Shown one piece after another: positions 5,237 to 10,878 of a stretch of 23,381 nucleotides of DNA (position 1 is the stretch's first letter; every line of letters starts with the position of its first letter). Both the position numbers and the translations under genes were made by a program. This DNA is from a virus. The notes under the pieces are model-generated. The model did no database searches. It was not told where the DNA came from and saw nothing but the letters and a program-made list of their open reading frames with translations. Where the stretch lies: positions 1 through 23,381 of the IMG/VR virus record IMGVR_UViG_3300013094_000285. One strand, 5' to 3'.

Positions 5237-5574
5237 TGATAAAAGATTGCAGTTCATGCAAATATATATGGCATAACAGCCTTGATGAACCTTGTTTAAG
5301 TTGTTTACAAATGAATTCAAGAAACTTAAATTTAAATTGGAAACCGCTTGAGCCAAGGGTAAATCCTGCATTGTCTAAACAAGTTGGTGGCGATCACTAC
5401 AAAGACAAAAAGATTCAACCCATTGAATACATCCATGCCAACAACCTTGGCTTTTGTGTCGGAAATGTCATTAAGTACGTTACCCGATACAAAGACAAAA
5501 ATGGCATTGCTGACTTAGAAAAAGCAAAGCATTACATTGAATTGTTGATTGAATTGGAGAGTAAAAATGAGTGA
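5233..5574 (+). CDS. DUF3310-family protein with N-terminal zinc knuckle
   Basis: From about residue 51 the sequence VGGDHYKDKKIQPIEYIHAN, then FCVGNVIKYVTRYKDKNG and LEKAKHYIELLIEL, is a textbook DUF3310 domain, found in many phages and sometimes annotated as nucleotide kinase from T7 gp1.7 relationships. The N-terminal 25 residues add CxxC (C6, C9) and CxxC (C21, C24), a likely zinc ribbon not present in all members. It directly follows mazG, which supports a role in nucleotide metabolism. The start is ATGATG; either codon could be used. Confidence 0.83.
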   Translation: MMIKDCSSCKYIWHNSLDEPCLSCLQMNSRNLNLNWKPLEPRVNPALSKQVGGDHYKDKKIQPIEYIHANNLGFCVGNVIKYVTRYKDKNGIADLEKAKHYIELLIELESKNE

Positions 5575-5728
5575 AGTAAACATCATCTTGACAGACAAAG
5601 AAGATGGCACATTAGGTGTGCGTATCGTGGCTGATCAACAGGAAGGTAAAGCAATGACCGTGGCTATGTTGTTTATGGATTTTTTGAAAGAAATTGATAA
5701 ACCTCAAATCATCACAGGAGCAAAGTAA
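5567..5728 (+). CDS. 53-aa hypothetical protein
   Basis: The ATG at 5567-5569 overlaps the end of the DUF3310 gene by eight bases and is preceded by TTGGAGAG. The TAA at 5726-5728 shares a base with the next ATG (TAATG). The product has a beta-like start (MSEVNIILTDKEDGTLGVRIV) and a helix (AMTVAMLFMDFLKEID). It resembles short phage proteins of the form DGxLGVRIVADQ...A..LA..., which are conserved in early operons but unnamed. Function unknown. Confidence 0.65.
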   Translation: MSEVNIILTDKEDGTLGVRIVADQQEGKAMTVAMLFMDFLKEIDKPQIITGAK

Positions 5729-6099
5729 TGACATTTGAAGACTTTTGGGCTGAATGGCCTAAATCTGTCCGTAAGGGTGGAAAGTCTGCTTGCAAAGCAA
5801 AGTGGGAAAAGCTCAAGCTTGACACTGACGTGGAGACAATAATTGCCCACGTGAAATACATGAAGACTACTGACGCTTGGAAAAAGTCTGATGGGGCTTT
5901 TATCCCTGCACCATTGGTCTACATTAACCAAATGCGCTGGGATGGTGCTGAAGTGCCTGAAGTAACTGTCAATGTGTCTATCAACTTCAAAGACCCTGCT
6001 TTGGAGAAGATTGAGCAAGACAGCAAAAGGGCGACACCAATTCCTGATAATGTCCGACAAAAATTGAGGGACTTGACAAAAGCTCTCAAGTCGGCATAA
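5728..6099 (+). CDS. Replication-type protein with FxEFWxxWP motif
   Basis: The 123-residue product starts with an AGGAG site. It begins FEDFWAEWPKSVRKGGKSAC and goes on with WEKLKLDTDVETIIAHVKYM and then GAFIPAPLVYINQMRWDGAE. This resembles the C-terminal region of phage replication or primosome-associated proteins, in which FWxxWP...K..A...W and FIPxPxxYLNxxRWD are the conserved parts. Here the domain stands alone without an N-terminal winged helix. I infer a role in replication initiation or helicase loading, with only moderate confidence. It is the last gene before a strong terminator. Confidence 0.6.
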   Translation: MTFEDFWAEWPKSVRKGGKSACKAKWEKLKLDTDVETIIAHVKYMKTTDAWKKSDGAFIPAPLVYINQMRWDGAEVPEVTVNVSINFKDPALEKIEQDSKRATPIPDNVRQKLRDLTKALKSA

Positions 6100-6142
6100 T
6101 TCAAACCGTTGTCGTGATAAGCAACATGTCGAAGCCTCTTAC

Positions 6143-6466
6143 TCATGCTCCTGAAGCCTTAAAAAAGCTTCTTATCACCGGGAGCAGCAGTAAGGGGCTT
6201 TTTTGTTTTTTATCACGCAGCTCGGAATCCATGCGGTACGTCGGTGGTGGTTTCTTAAACAACCCTGTTACATGAGCAAGCCAGAGCAGGGAGCGTGGGC
6301 GAATACCTAGAGCGCGGTGGTTGAAATAGTCTGGGTTAGTGTAATGCGATGACATGGCTCCATACAAAGGAACTTTCATCAAAGCACAGAGCGAACTTTG
6401 TTTTTGAACACGGTAAGGCTGTGCTTTGCTCCAACATTCACCACCAAAGGGTATGTTTAATACCAA
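6143..6466 (-). CDS. Doubtful antisense ORF in GC-richer region
   Basis: An open frame of 107 codons runs against the operon. It has no ATG until codon 30 (6377-6379) and no Shine-Dalgarno at either possible start. Its translation nevertheless looks protein-like over the segment HRALGIRPRSLLWLAHVTGLF followed by PPPTYRMDSELRD, which reminds me of orphan proteins annotated in proteobacterial prophages. The end of the frame runs through the terminator of the opposite strand. It may be a displaced gene, a chance frame, or the complement of a structured RNA. Confidence 0.25.
   Translation of the reverse strand: MVLNIPFGGECWSKAQPYRVQKQSSLCALMKVPLYGAMSSHYTNPDYFNHRALGIRPRSLLWLAHVTGLFKKPPPTYRMDSELRDKKQKSPLLLLPVIRSFFKASGA
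6161..6210 (+). terminator. Rho-independent terminator after replication-type gene
   Basis: AAAAAAGCTTCTT at 6161-6173 pairs with AAGGGGCTTTTTT at 6192-6204, giving a 13-bp stem with two wobble pairs and an 18-base loop. T-rich sequence follows to 6211. The A-run at the foot of the stem means it could also stop leftward transcription. It ends the first segment of the rightward operon, so genes from 6498 need read-through or their own promoter. Confidence 0.75.
6380..6428. repeat. Perfect 10-bp inverted repeat in non-coding region
   Basis: CAAAGCACAG at 6380-6389 is the exact reverse complement of CTGTGCTTTG at 6419-6428, with 29 bases between. A second stem, GGTGGTTT (6246-6253) with AAACAACC (6257-6264), has one mismatch. 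A perfect TGTGGATAA, the DnaA-box consensus, lies at 6473-6481. The 6205-6450 stretch is visibly richer in G and C than its flanks. It has no convincing gene on the + strand and looks like a structured RNA or regulatory element. Confidence 0.45.
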
Positions 6467-6497
6467 TCAATCTGTGGATAACTTGAAAGGATATGTA

Positions 6498-6700
6498 AAT
6501 GAAGTATCTGATAAACCTAAACAAACAAAAAAGCCGCGCACATCTTTGGGACGATGGCGATACTTATTGCAAGATGTACAGCACAGGAGGAATGAGAAAA
6601 AAAATATTCCGTACATGACTCAACTAACAATTGTGAAATTTGTTTGATGTGTCAAAACGTTTGGAATGAAATCCATCAATACAAGAAACAAAATGGATAA
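6498..6700 (+). pseudogene. Cys-rich HLWDGxDT phage protein, frameshifted at A8
   Basis: An ATG at 6498 behind GAAAGGA opens a frame reading MKYLINLNKQKSRAHLWDDG and then DTYCKMYSTGGMRKK, but it stops at 6616-6618. In the +1 frame the protein resumes at the A8 run (6597-6604) as YSVHDSTNNCEICLMCQNVW and ends with the TAA at 6698-6700. Joined, the product would be about 67 residues. It matches a phage family I know with HLWxGxDTxCxMxSTGGL...Y.V followed by CxxCxNV. The break falls exactly on a homopolymer, so a sequencing error, a recent mutation or transcriptional slippage are all possible. Four cysteines suggest zinc binding. Confidence 0.7.
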
Positions 6701-6902
6701 AGACAAAGCAAAGGAAGTACTGGATATGGCAAGATGGAATCCGCTAGTTCCAGTGAGGATGGTTAACGAAGCATTAATCACATTGGGAGACATTGATGTT
6801 CACACAGGTGATCCAGAAATCCGTAGATCACTACGCCACAATGGCAATGAATCCATCTACTGTAGATCACGCACGTTATATGGTGAGACAAATGAGGGAT
6901 GA
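6693..6902 (+). CDS. 69-aa hypothetical protein
   Basis: I place the start at the ATG at 6693-6695, which overlaps the stop of the shifted reading of the Cys-rich gene (ATGGATAA). The product opens with a lysine-rich helix (MDKDKAKEVLDMARWNPLVP) and continues with VRMVNEALITLGDIDVHTGD. This looks like a short helical DNA- or protein-binding unit. No family is recognised. It overlaps the following gene by 62 bases if that gene starts at 6841. The long overlap and weak ribosome site lower confidence. Confidence 0.45.
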   Translation: MDKDKAKEVLDMARWNPLVPVRMVNEALITLGDIDVHTGDPEIRRSLRHNGNESIYCRSRTLYGETNEG

Positions 6903-7008
6903 TCCTTCGGGTTTGTTCAAAGACCTGCCACAACTTGTAAAGCAAAGAATTGAGGAATTGAAAAGTGAAAAAGAAAAGCAAATACAAACCCAAGCCGATC
7001 AGAGTTGA
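6841..7008 (+). CDS. 55-aa hypothetical protein
   Basis: The frame ends at 7008, overlapping the next gene by 44 bases. A start at 6841 gives MAMNPSTVDHARYMVRQMRD followed by DPSGLFKDLPQLVKQRIEEL, matching a short phage pattern of the form STVxYARxLV...LF.DLP.LV. An earlier ATG at 6796 has a better GGGAG site but would overlap the upstream gene by more than 100 bases. The product is helical and basic at its end (lysine/glutamate-rich). Function unknown. Confidence 0.55.
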   Translation: MAMNPSTVDHARYMVRQMRDDPSGLFKDLPQLVKQRIEELKSEKEKQIQTQADQS

Positions 7009-7459
7009 TAACCTTTCATACGTAAAGTCTGGAATGCTTAAAGTAACTCAAGTGCCAAATGCAGGAGTAAACCTCCTCATAAAAAACCATGAGTCATTTG
7101 ATGAGATTCTGAAAGGCAACCCAACAAAAGCCCACGTTGATGACCTAGTGCATTCAATCAACATGACAGAGATTCTGGCCTTTGACTTTCGCATAGGCTC
7201 AGACTGGCTACCTGAAATCATGGATGCACAAGATGCTTTGTATCACATGGCACAGCGTGGCATCAGTGGGAAATCCTTTAGATTCACAGGCGAGGAAATC
7301 AAGTTAATTCAAGTAGCATTAGCGATTCACGATGAACAGCTCAAAGTCTGTGATGTACGCACGATGGAGAAGGCTTTAAACAAGCTTAATGTCGCTTACA
7401 TGAACAAACAAGCAAGAGTGATCGTACCTTTGGCTGCTGCTAATGAGGAGAAAGCATGA
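6965..7459 (+). CDS. 164-aa conserved phage hypothetical protein
   Basis: A GTG start at 6965 is preceded by GAGG. The N-terminus is very basic (KKKSKYKPKPIRVDNLSYV). The rest is mostly helical with a conserved-looking block: DFRIGSDWLPEIMDAQDALY, then GKSFRFTGEEIKLIQVALAI and HDEQL. Similar proteins beginning KKxKYRPKxI..NPLxYV occur in many phages directly before resolvase or nuclease genes and have no assigned function. The stop overlaps the RuvC-like start by four bases (ATGA), and an AGGAG for that gene lies within this one. Confidence 0.7.
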   Translation: MKKKSKYKPKPIRVDNLSYVKSGMLKVTQVPNAGVNLLIKNHESFDEILKGNPTKAHVDDLVHSINMTEILAFDFRIGSDWLPEIMDAQDALYHMAQRGISGKSFRFTGEEIKLIQVALAIHDEQLKVCDVRTMEKALNKLNVAYMNKQARVIVPLAAANEEKA

Positions 7460-7908
7460 TGTATATCGGCATAGATCCGGGCTTCAGCGGTGCATGGGGC
7501 ATGATTGACCACAATGGTAAGTATCAATCTTGTGGTGACATGCTGCATGACGAGCTATTCATTCTGTCTCACTTGGTCTATGCTGAAATCCGTCAAGCAT
7601 GTGAAAGACAAGATGTTGCTGTCATTATTGAGGCTGTCCATGCAATGCCCAAACAAGGAGTGTCTAGCACCTTTAAGTTTGGTATGGCATACGGGGCTGC
7701 TTTATCGGTCGCACAACGCATAAATACCAATTTCCATACCGTGAGTCCTAGAGTATGGAAAAAGGCTCTTAAACTAGATTCTGACAAGAATTTGAGCCTA
7801 TCTATGGCACGTGATCTTTGGCCTACTGCACCTTTAACAAGAAAGAAGGATAACGGCAGGGCTGAGGCTTTACTTTTAGCGGAGTACTTAAGACGTGAGC
7901 ACTTTTGA
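7456..7908 (+). CDS. ruvC: RuvC-type Holliday junction resolvase
   Basis: The 150-residue product has the RuvC order of motifs. IGIDPGFSGAWG carries the first catalytic Asp7, VIIEAVHAMP carries Glu59, and a final acidic helix KKDNGRAEALLLAEYL supplies Asp132 and Glu137. These acidic residues bind the metal ions that cut four-way DNA junctions. The short form with GVSSTFKFGMAYG is the phage branch used to resolve recombination intermediates before packaging. It has a strong AGGAG site. The next gene starts inside its last codons, 14 bases overlapping. Confidence 0.87.
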   Translation: MMYIGIDPGFSGAWGMIDHNGKYQSCGDMLHDELFILSHLVYAEIRQACERQDVAVIIEAVHAMPKQGVSSTFKFGMAYGAALSVAQRINTNFHTVSPRVWKKALKLDSDKNLSLSMARDLWPTAPLTRKKDNGRAEALLLAEYLRREHF

Positions 7909-8179
7909 AAGCCCATTCAACTATCCAGAGGAAGAGCCAGAGTGGTTAGCTGCTAAACGGATAGAAAAACAAAGAGAAAAACGGGCTGAAAAGCTTGGTC
8001 GTGAGATAGGTAGTTGGGGTGGCAAAAGACAAGGTGCTGGTAGAAAGCCTTGGAAAGAAAAACCAACTGGAGATACTATTGTCGTTAAGCTAAACAACAT
8101 TCAAAGAATGAGCTTAATGGAGATGGGAAATGGCGATGTTGCCAAAGGAATTGAAGAGCTGATCAATCAGTATTTGTGA
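7895..8179 (+). CDS. 94-aa protein with GGKRQGAGRKP motif
   Basis: Translation most likely begins at the GTG at 7895, with GGAG ten bases upstream. After a charged helix (LAAKRIEKQREKRAEKLGRE) comes SWGGKRQGAGRKPWKEKP, a Gly-Arg-Lys motif common at the start of phage DNA-binding and terminase-associated proteins. The sequence then runs TIVVKLNNIQRMSLMEMGNG into a helical end with VAKGIEELINQYL, similar to ribbon-helix-helix proteins. I infer nucleic-acid binding. It overlaps ruvC by 14 bases and the next gene by one base (TGATG). Confidence 0.65.
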   Translation: MSTFESPFNYPEEEPEWLAAKRIEKQREKRAEKLGREIGSWGGKRQGAGRKPWKEKPTGDTIVVKLNNIQRMSLMEMGNGDVAKGIEELINQYL

Positions 8180-8349
8180 TGAAAAAAGAATTTGTTAAGC
8201 TTCTGCAAGACGGAGAAGTCAAGCAAAGCAAGCCCTTTAAGGATCTTGACTGGCAGACCAAAGTAGATCTTTTAAAGGAATGGAGGTATGAGCTTGATCG
8301 CACGTACCAAATGTTGATAGTTGCACGTAATGCAAAGGAAATCGTATGA
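8179..8349 (+). CDS. 56-aa helical hypothetical protein
   Basis: The ATG at 8179-8181 shares a base with the preceding TGA, and the TGA at 8347-8349 overlaps the next ATG (ATGA). The product is charged and helical (MKKEFVKLLQDGEVKQSKPF, later DLLKEWRYELDRTYQMLIVA), perhaps a small coiled coil. I know no family. The junctions on both sides are the reason for confidence. Confidence 0.65.
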   Translation: MKKEFVKLLQDGEVKQSKPFKDLDWQTKVDLLKEWRYELDRTYQMLIVARNAKEIV

Positions 8350-8678
8350 CAGACGAAGAAGCAATGAAATGCGTTGATTACATACGTGATCATGCACCGA
8401 TATATGCCAAAGCTAAGGCCAAGCGTGTATTCACAGAGAATGGATTAAAGTCAACTAAAGCTAAGTTGATGGCACAAGAGACAGGAACATTAGGTGCAAA
8501 AGAAATCTACGCCTACGCCCACCCAGACTATCAAACAGTTCTCGAAGGGCTTAGAGAAGCAGTCCAAATCGAAGAAGAAATCAAGTACCGCATGGACGCA
8601 GCTAAACTTAAATTTGAGTATTGGCGCACACAATCATTTAATCAACGTAGTGAGACAAGGATGATGAGCAATGTATAG
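8346..8678 (+). CDS. 110-aa conserved phage hypothetical protein
   Basis: The product is almost wholly helical: an N-terminal DEEAMKCVDYIRDHAPIYAK, then AKAKRVFTENGLKSTKAKLM, then a small hinge (TGTLGAKEIYAYAHPDYQTV) and a long final helix with EEIKYRMDAAKLKFEYWRTQ. I recall the pattern AxxYAxAKAxRxYLEExRKxxKA.LM......REAYAHPxY..HLE...A....E..R...EAA...EAWR as a conserved early protein in many phages, unnamed. It lies directly before the nuclease-like gene, which it overlaps by eight bases. Confidence 0.7.
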   Translation: MTDEEAMKCVDYIRDHAPIYAKAKAKRVFTENGLKSTKAKLMAQETGTLGAKEIYAYAHPDYQTVLEGLREAVQIEEEIKYRMDAAKLKFEYWRTQSFNQRSETRMMSNV

Positions 8679-9030
8679 AGATCCTGACTTGCTAAAGCTG
8701 GCGCAGGGTGCTCAATGTTTGCTCCATGCACACCCTTATTGTGATGACGATTTGGGTGAGTCAACAGTGGCCTGCCATTCCAATCAGATTATTGATGGAA
8801 AAGGCAAAGGGATCAAAGCTGATGATTGCATGTCTGTATGGGGTTGCTACAAATGCCATACATGGCTAGATCAAAGTGGTGACTCCAAAAGAAAAAAAGC
8901 AAAGATCTTTGATGAAGCTTGGTACAAACAAGTACAGGAATGGCATAAATTAGCAGACAACCCTACAATTAAGCCTTGGCGACGAGAAGCTGCAAGACGA
9001 GTTCTTAAGCATATTGGAGCCAATCGGTAA
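8671..9030 (+). CDS. YbcO/DUF1364-family nuclease-like protein
   Basis: The 119-residue product has the DUF1364 signature: a Cys-His-rich start (CLLHAHPYC), then TVACHSNQIIDGKGKGIKAD, DDCMSVWGCYKCHTWLDQ and a basic helical tail. The E. coli DLP12 relative YbcO is annotated as a putative nuclease with an HNH-like zinc fold. The ligands visible here are Cys16, Cys24, Cys35-His36, Cys53, Cys59 and Cys62-His63. It begins behind AGGATGATGAG and ends the rightward early operon. A role in phage recombination or host DNA processing is inferred from family and neighbours. Confidence 0.82.
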   Translation: MYRDPDLLKLAQGAQCLLHAHPYCDDDLGESTVACHSNQIIDGKGKGIKADDCMSVWGCYKCHTWLDQSGDSKRKKAKIFDEAWYKQVQEWHKLADNPTIKPWRREAARRVLKHIGANR

Positions 9031-9067
9031 GTTCTCTAAGTTGGGATTTGAGGCTTTTCAGAAATGA

Positions 9068-9116
9068 GGGGTCTCTTTTTTTTAAGGGGGGGTCTATTTT
9101 TTAAGGGGGGAGGGGG
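9068..9116 (+). repeat. G-tract cluster / imperfect tandem repeat
   Basis: Four G-runs of 4, 7, 6 and 5 bases (9068-9071, 9086-9092, 9105-9110, 9112-9116) are separated by TCTC/TCTA plus T-runs and AA. The first two blocks look like an imperfect direct repeat of about 20 bases. Four such runs can in principle fold into a G-quadruplex in DNA or RNA. It begins 38 bases after the stop of the last early gene, where a terminator might be expected and no ordinary one is seen. Confidence 0.5.
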
Positions 9117-9216
9117 TCATTTACCCTGAAAAATCACATTATCATGTAGCGGAAAAGCATTACATATGTAGGGGTAAAGTAGTATAGCACTATCGATCAC
9201 GGGTTTTTTGTACAGT

Positions 9217-9245
9217 TTTACTGTATGCGCCAACAGTAGTATTAC
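9217..9245 (+). promoter_or_regulatory. Possible promoter overlapped by LexA-type box
   Basis: TTTACT (9217-9222) and TATTAC (9240-9245) with a 17-base spacer make a fair sigma-70 promoter. The LexA-type box fills the spacer. A transcript would start near 9252 and could end at the terminator around 9548-9577, about 300 bases long. Confidence 0.35.
9219..9238. promoter_or_regulatory. Perfect LexA/SOS-box match
   Basis: TACTGT-N8-ACAGTA has perfect six-base arms at 9219-9224 and 9233-9238. It fits the CTGT-N8-ACAG SOS-box consensus of E. coli and many beta- and gammaproteobacteria. A further TACAGT-TTT-ACTGTA inverted repeat overlaps it at 9211-9225. It lies in a non-coding gap over a possible promoter, where a real operator would be expected. 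Binding by host LexA is inference. Confidence 0.6.
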
Positions 9246-9272
9246 TGGCAAAAATTACATGCGAATCCATAC

Positions 9273-9359
9273 ATGCCGATTAAACGCATTAGATCAACGC
9301 TAGGAATGACAAACCAAGCGACAATAGGTAGATACTTAAAACATGGAAAAACCACGTAA
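9273..9359 (+). CDS. Doubtful 28-aa basic peptide
   Basis: An ATG at 9273 is followed by 27 codons to the TAA at 9357-9359. The peptide (MPIKRIRSTLGMTNQATIGR, then YLKHGKTT) is basic and has a helix-turn-helix-like rhythm. No Shine-Dalgarno is seen. The open frame extends upstream to a TAG at 9237-9239. It is the only ORF with any character downstream of the LexA-type box, so it is recorded, but it may be chance. Confidence 0.2.
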   Translation: MPIKRIRSTLGMTNQATIGRYLKHGKTT

Positions 9360-9509
9360 AACGTTGTTTAATCAATCCATGCCACTAAGCACGAAACCCA
9401 GCATATAACCCACAATTTATAGAACACTTTTAGACACTTTCGGACAATAAAAGACAATCGGGCACGCTACCGCCTACGCAATAGCGCATAAAAAGACAAA
9501 ACAAATCCA

Positions 9510-9526
9510 TGCGCTAAGTTAGCGCA
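9510..9526. repeat. 17-bp perfect palindrome
   Basis: TGCGCTAA at 9510-9517 and TTAGCGCA at 9519-9526 form a perfect 8-bp inverted repeat around a single G. It lies 16 bases before the A-run of the leftward terminator. The almost loop-less form suits a protein-binding site better than an RNA hairpin. Confidence 0.5.
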
Positions 9527-9541
9527 CAAAAAAGCAAGGCC

Positions 9542-9577
9542 AAAAAAAAGCCCCGACGGGCTTAATTAGCTTTTTTT
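9542..9577 (-). terminator. Terminator of GP88 operon, possibly bidirectional
   Basis: AAGCCC (9548-9553) pairs with GGGCTT (9558-9563) around a CGAC loop. Read leftward it is followed by eight T (A-run 9542-9549), a strong rho-independent terminator overlapping the stop of the GP88 gene. Read rightward, a T7 run follows at 9571-9577 after a short gap, so it may also stop transcription from the LexA-box side. Confidence 0.75.
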
Positions 9578-10206
9578 AGCATAATGACTTTTGACATTTT
9601 TAGACCATGCGCTGGATATGCGATTATTTCTATTGACTTATCCCAACAAGCCCGACAACCCGAACATTTCCCGCCATTCTCATAAGCTTTGCAAAGGGTT
9701 GCGCTGGTTTCAAAATCAGAGCTGGGCACAATAACAGAGCCATGTAAACCAGATATAAACTCTCCGGTGACCGAATCGCTAGAGAATCGCACCGACACAT
9801 TATCTAGTTCTGCCATAGTTTGGAGCACTAATTTAAACTTCGGAAATTTGTGCATTCTTGTAGGTAACCAATGTTTAACCCACGGAGTGCGCTGCATTAC
9901 TTCTAAAATTTTCTCTGCTAACCCTAGAGAATAGATATCTCCAGAATCAAACCAGCGAAAATATCGAGAATCTCCTAATGCATCTACCATGTCTTCTACC
10001 CAGTCCATGCGCTGCCAGTCGGTCTTATTGTGCTCTCTAGGGGCTTTCACGTTTGGATAGCGATAGTTTCCCGTTGTCGCATAGCATCCCTTACATGCAT
10101 CAACTAAAACGCCTGGTGATTCAATAGATCCTGGGCATGTGTCTAAGGCTTGCAAAGACCATGACTTGATCCCATCAAGTTTTGAAGTTACAGAAATTTT
10201 AACCAT
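9562..10206 (-). CDS. GP88-family phage protein
   Basis: The 214-residue product matches the GP88 family (Pfam-type phage protein, function unknown). Visible signatures are an N-terminal LDTCPGS with Cys24, then CKGCYATTGNYRYPNVKAPR with Cys38 and Cys41. These are followed by RYFRWFDSGDIYS, HWLPTRMHKFPKF, NVSVRFSSDSV and a C-terminal CSGCRACW with Cys181, Cys184 and Cys187. Seven conserved cysteines imply bound metal, zinc or possibly an iron-sulphur cluster, and FDSGD looks like an active-site or barrel loop. It is the last gene of the leftward accessory operon and ends in a terminator. Full length appears intact. Confidence 0.85.
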   Translation of the reverse strand: MVKISVTSKLDGIKSWSLQALDTCPGSIESPGVLVDACKGCYATTGNYRYPNVKAPREHNKTDWQRMDWVEDMVDALGDSRYFRWFDSGDIYSLGLAEKILEVMQRTPWVKHWLPTRMHKFPKFKLVLQTMAELDNVSVRFSSDSVTGEFISGLHGSVIVPSSDFETSATLCKAYENGGKCSGCRACWDKSIEIIAYPAHGLKMSKVIMLKKAN

Positions 10207-10218
10207 AATTACACCTTT

Positions 10219-10506
10219 TTATTTAACATTAATGATTGTGAAATGATCTTTTAGAAACTTAATAGGATCATTGAATTGTTTAGAGAATGATTCTCTAATG
10301 TTTAGTTCGTTGGCTAGATCAAAACCGCCATTGCGTCCTATCCAGCCCGAACCTATCCATTTTTTGTTAGATCCATTCCATTCAATAACAATCTGGTTTT
10401 CACCCCAAATTAGTTCGATAGTAGTTGCGCCCAATTCGTAAGCTTTGCGAATATCAGAACGTAAAGTGCGAATACTGGGTTTGTTAATGTAATTTAGTTC
10501 GTGCAT
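10219..10506 (-). CDS. 95-aa hypothetical protein
   Basis: The ATG at 10504-10506 follows AAGGGGCAAAAC, a strong ribosome site, so I prefer it to a start six codons earlier. The product starts MHELNYINKPSIRTLRSDIR and has a beta-type region (ATTIELIWGENQIVIEW, then KKWIGSGWIGRNGG) and a helical end. It contains no cysteines and no membrane span. I do not recognise it. It lies 12 bases before the GP88 gene and is probably co-transcribed. Confidence 0.65.
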   Translation of the reverse strand: MHELNYINKPSIRTLRSDIRKAYELGATTIELIWGENQIVIEWNGSNKKWIGSGWIGRNGGFDLANELNIRESFSKQFNDPIKFLKDHFTIINVK

Positions 10507-10516
10507 GTTTTGCCCC

Positions 10517-10774
10517 TTAGTCATTGATCAAGTCAAAAACATTGTTCGATTCTTTTGAAGATATCTGCATGGCCTGCTCAATAGCAAAAAGCATAGAATT
10601 CCAATTAATGCCAATATTTGCATCATGTGATCTAGCCATTAGTTCTAATGTTTTAATTGCTATATCTTCATTAATTGATAGATCGTTATCTTCGGCGCAT
10701 GAATAGACGTCTTCAGTTGTCCAAGTGTCTACTAATGCAATAGTGCCATTTTCATAGGTTTTGATATGTGCCAT
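10517..10774 (-). CDS. 85-aa acidic hypothetical protein
   Basis: I start at the ATG at 10772-10774 because GAGGCAAAAC precedes it, nearly the same leader as the following gene. The product is acidic, with TWTTEDVYSCAEDNDLSINE followed by a helix (IAIKTLELMARSHDAN) and a C-terminal helix ending DLIND. The order suggests a small helical protein. An earlier ATG lies four codons upstream. No family is recognised. Confidence 0.6.
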   Translation of the reverse strand: MAHIKTYENGTIALVDTWTTEDVYSCAEDNDLSINEDIAIKTLELMARSHDANIGINWNSMLFAIEQAMQISSKESNNVFDLIND

Positions 10775-10782
10775 GTTTTGCC

Positions 10783-10875
10783 TCACTTAGTTAAAACGTC
10801 AAAATACGCAAGCATTAAAGCTAATGCAGCGCAAAAAAGAAAAAAAGAAAACCCAAAATTGAGAATTGTTTTCAT
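10783..10875 (-). CDS. 30-aa hydrophobic membrane peptide
   Basis: The ATG at 10873-10875 is preceded by AAAGGC and lies four bases after the upstream gene's stop. The peptide starts MKTILNFGFSFFLFCAALAL and continues hydrophobic to residue 25, ending DVLTK. It could be one transmembrane helix or an uncleaved signal-like peptide. The stop lies just before the next gene's ribosome site, GAGGC, which overlaps it (TGAGGC). It fills the only gap in this operon, supporting that it is real. Confidence 0.5.
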   Translation of the reverse strand: MKTILNFGFSFFLFCAALALMLAYFDVLTK

Positions 10876-10878
10876 GGT

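Larger units (their letters stand above)
9031..9541. other. Gene-poor gap between convergent operons
   Basis: No gene of convincing length is found on either strand in these 510 bases. The stretch holds a G-tract cluster, an inverted repeat of TTTACCC (9120-9126) with GGGTAAA (9172-9178), a LexA-type box over a possible promoter, a 28-codon ORF, a 17-bp palindrome and a terminator at its right edge. The nonamer AATCCATGC occurs twice here (9374-9382, 9504-9512) and once in the other non-coding gap (6226-6234). Confidence 0.6.

Noticed and set aside
5704-6060. 118-codon ORF on the - strand
   Set aside because: Shadow of the replication-type gene on the + strand, with no ribosome site.
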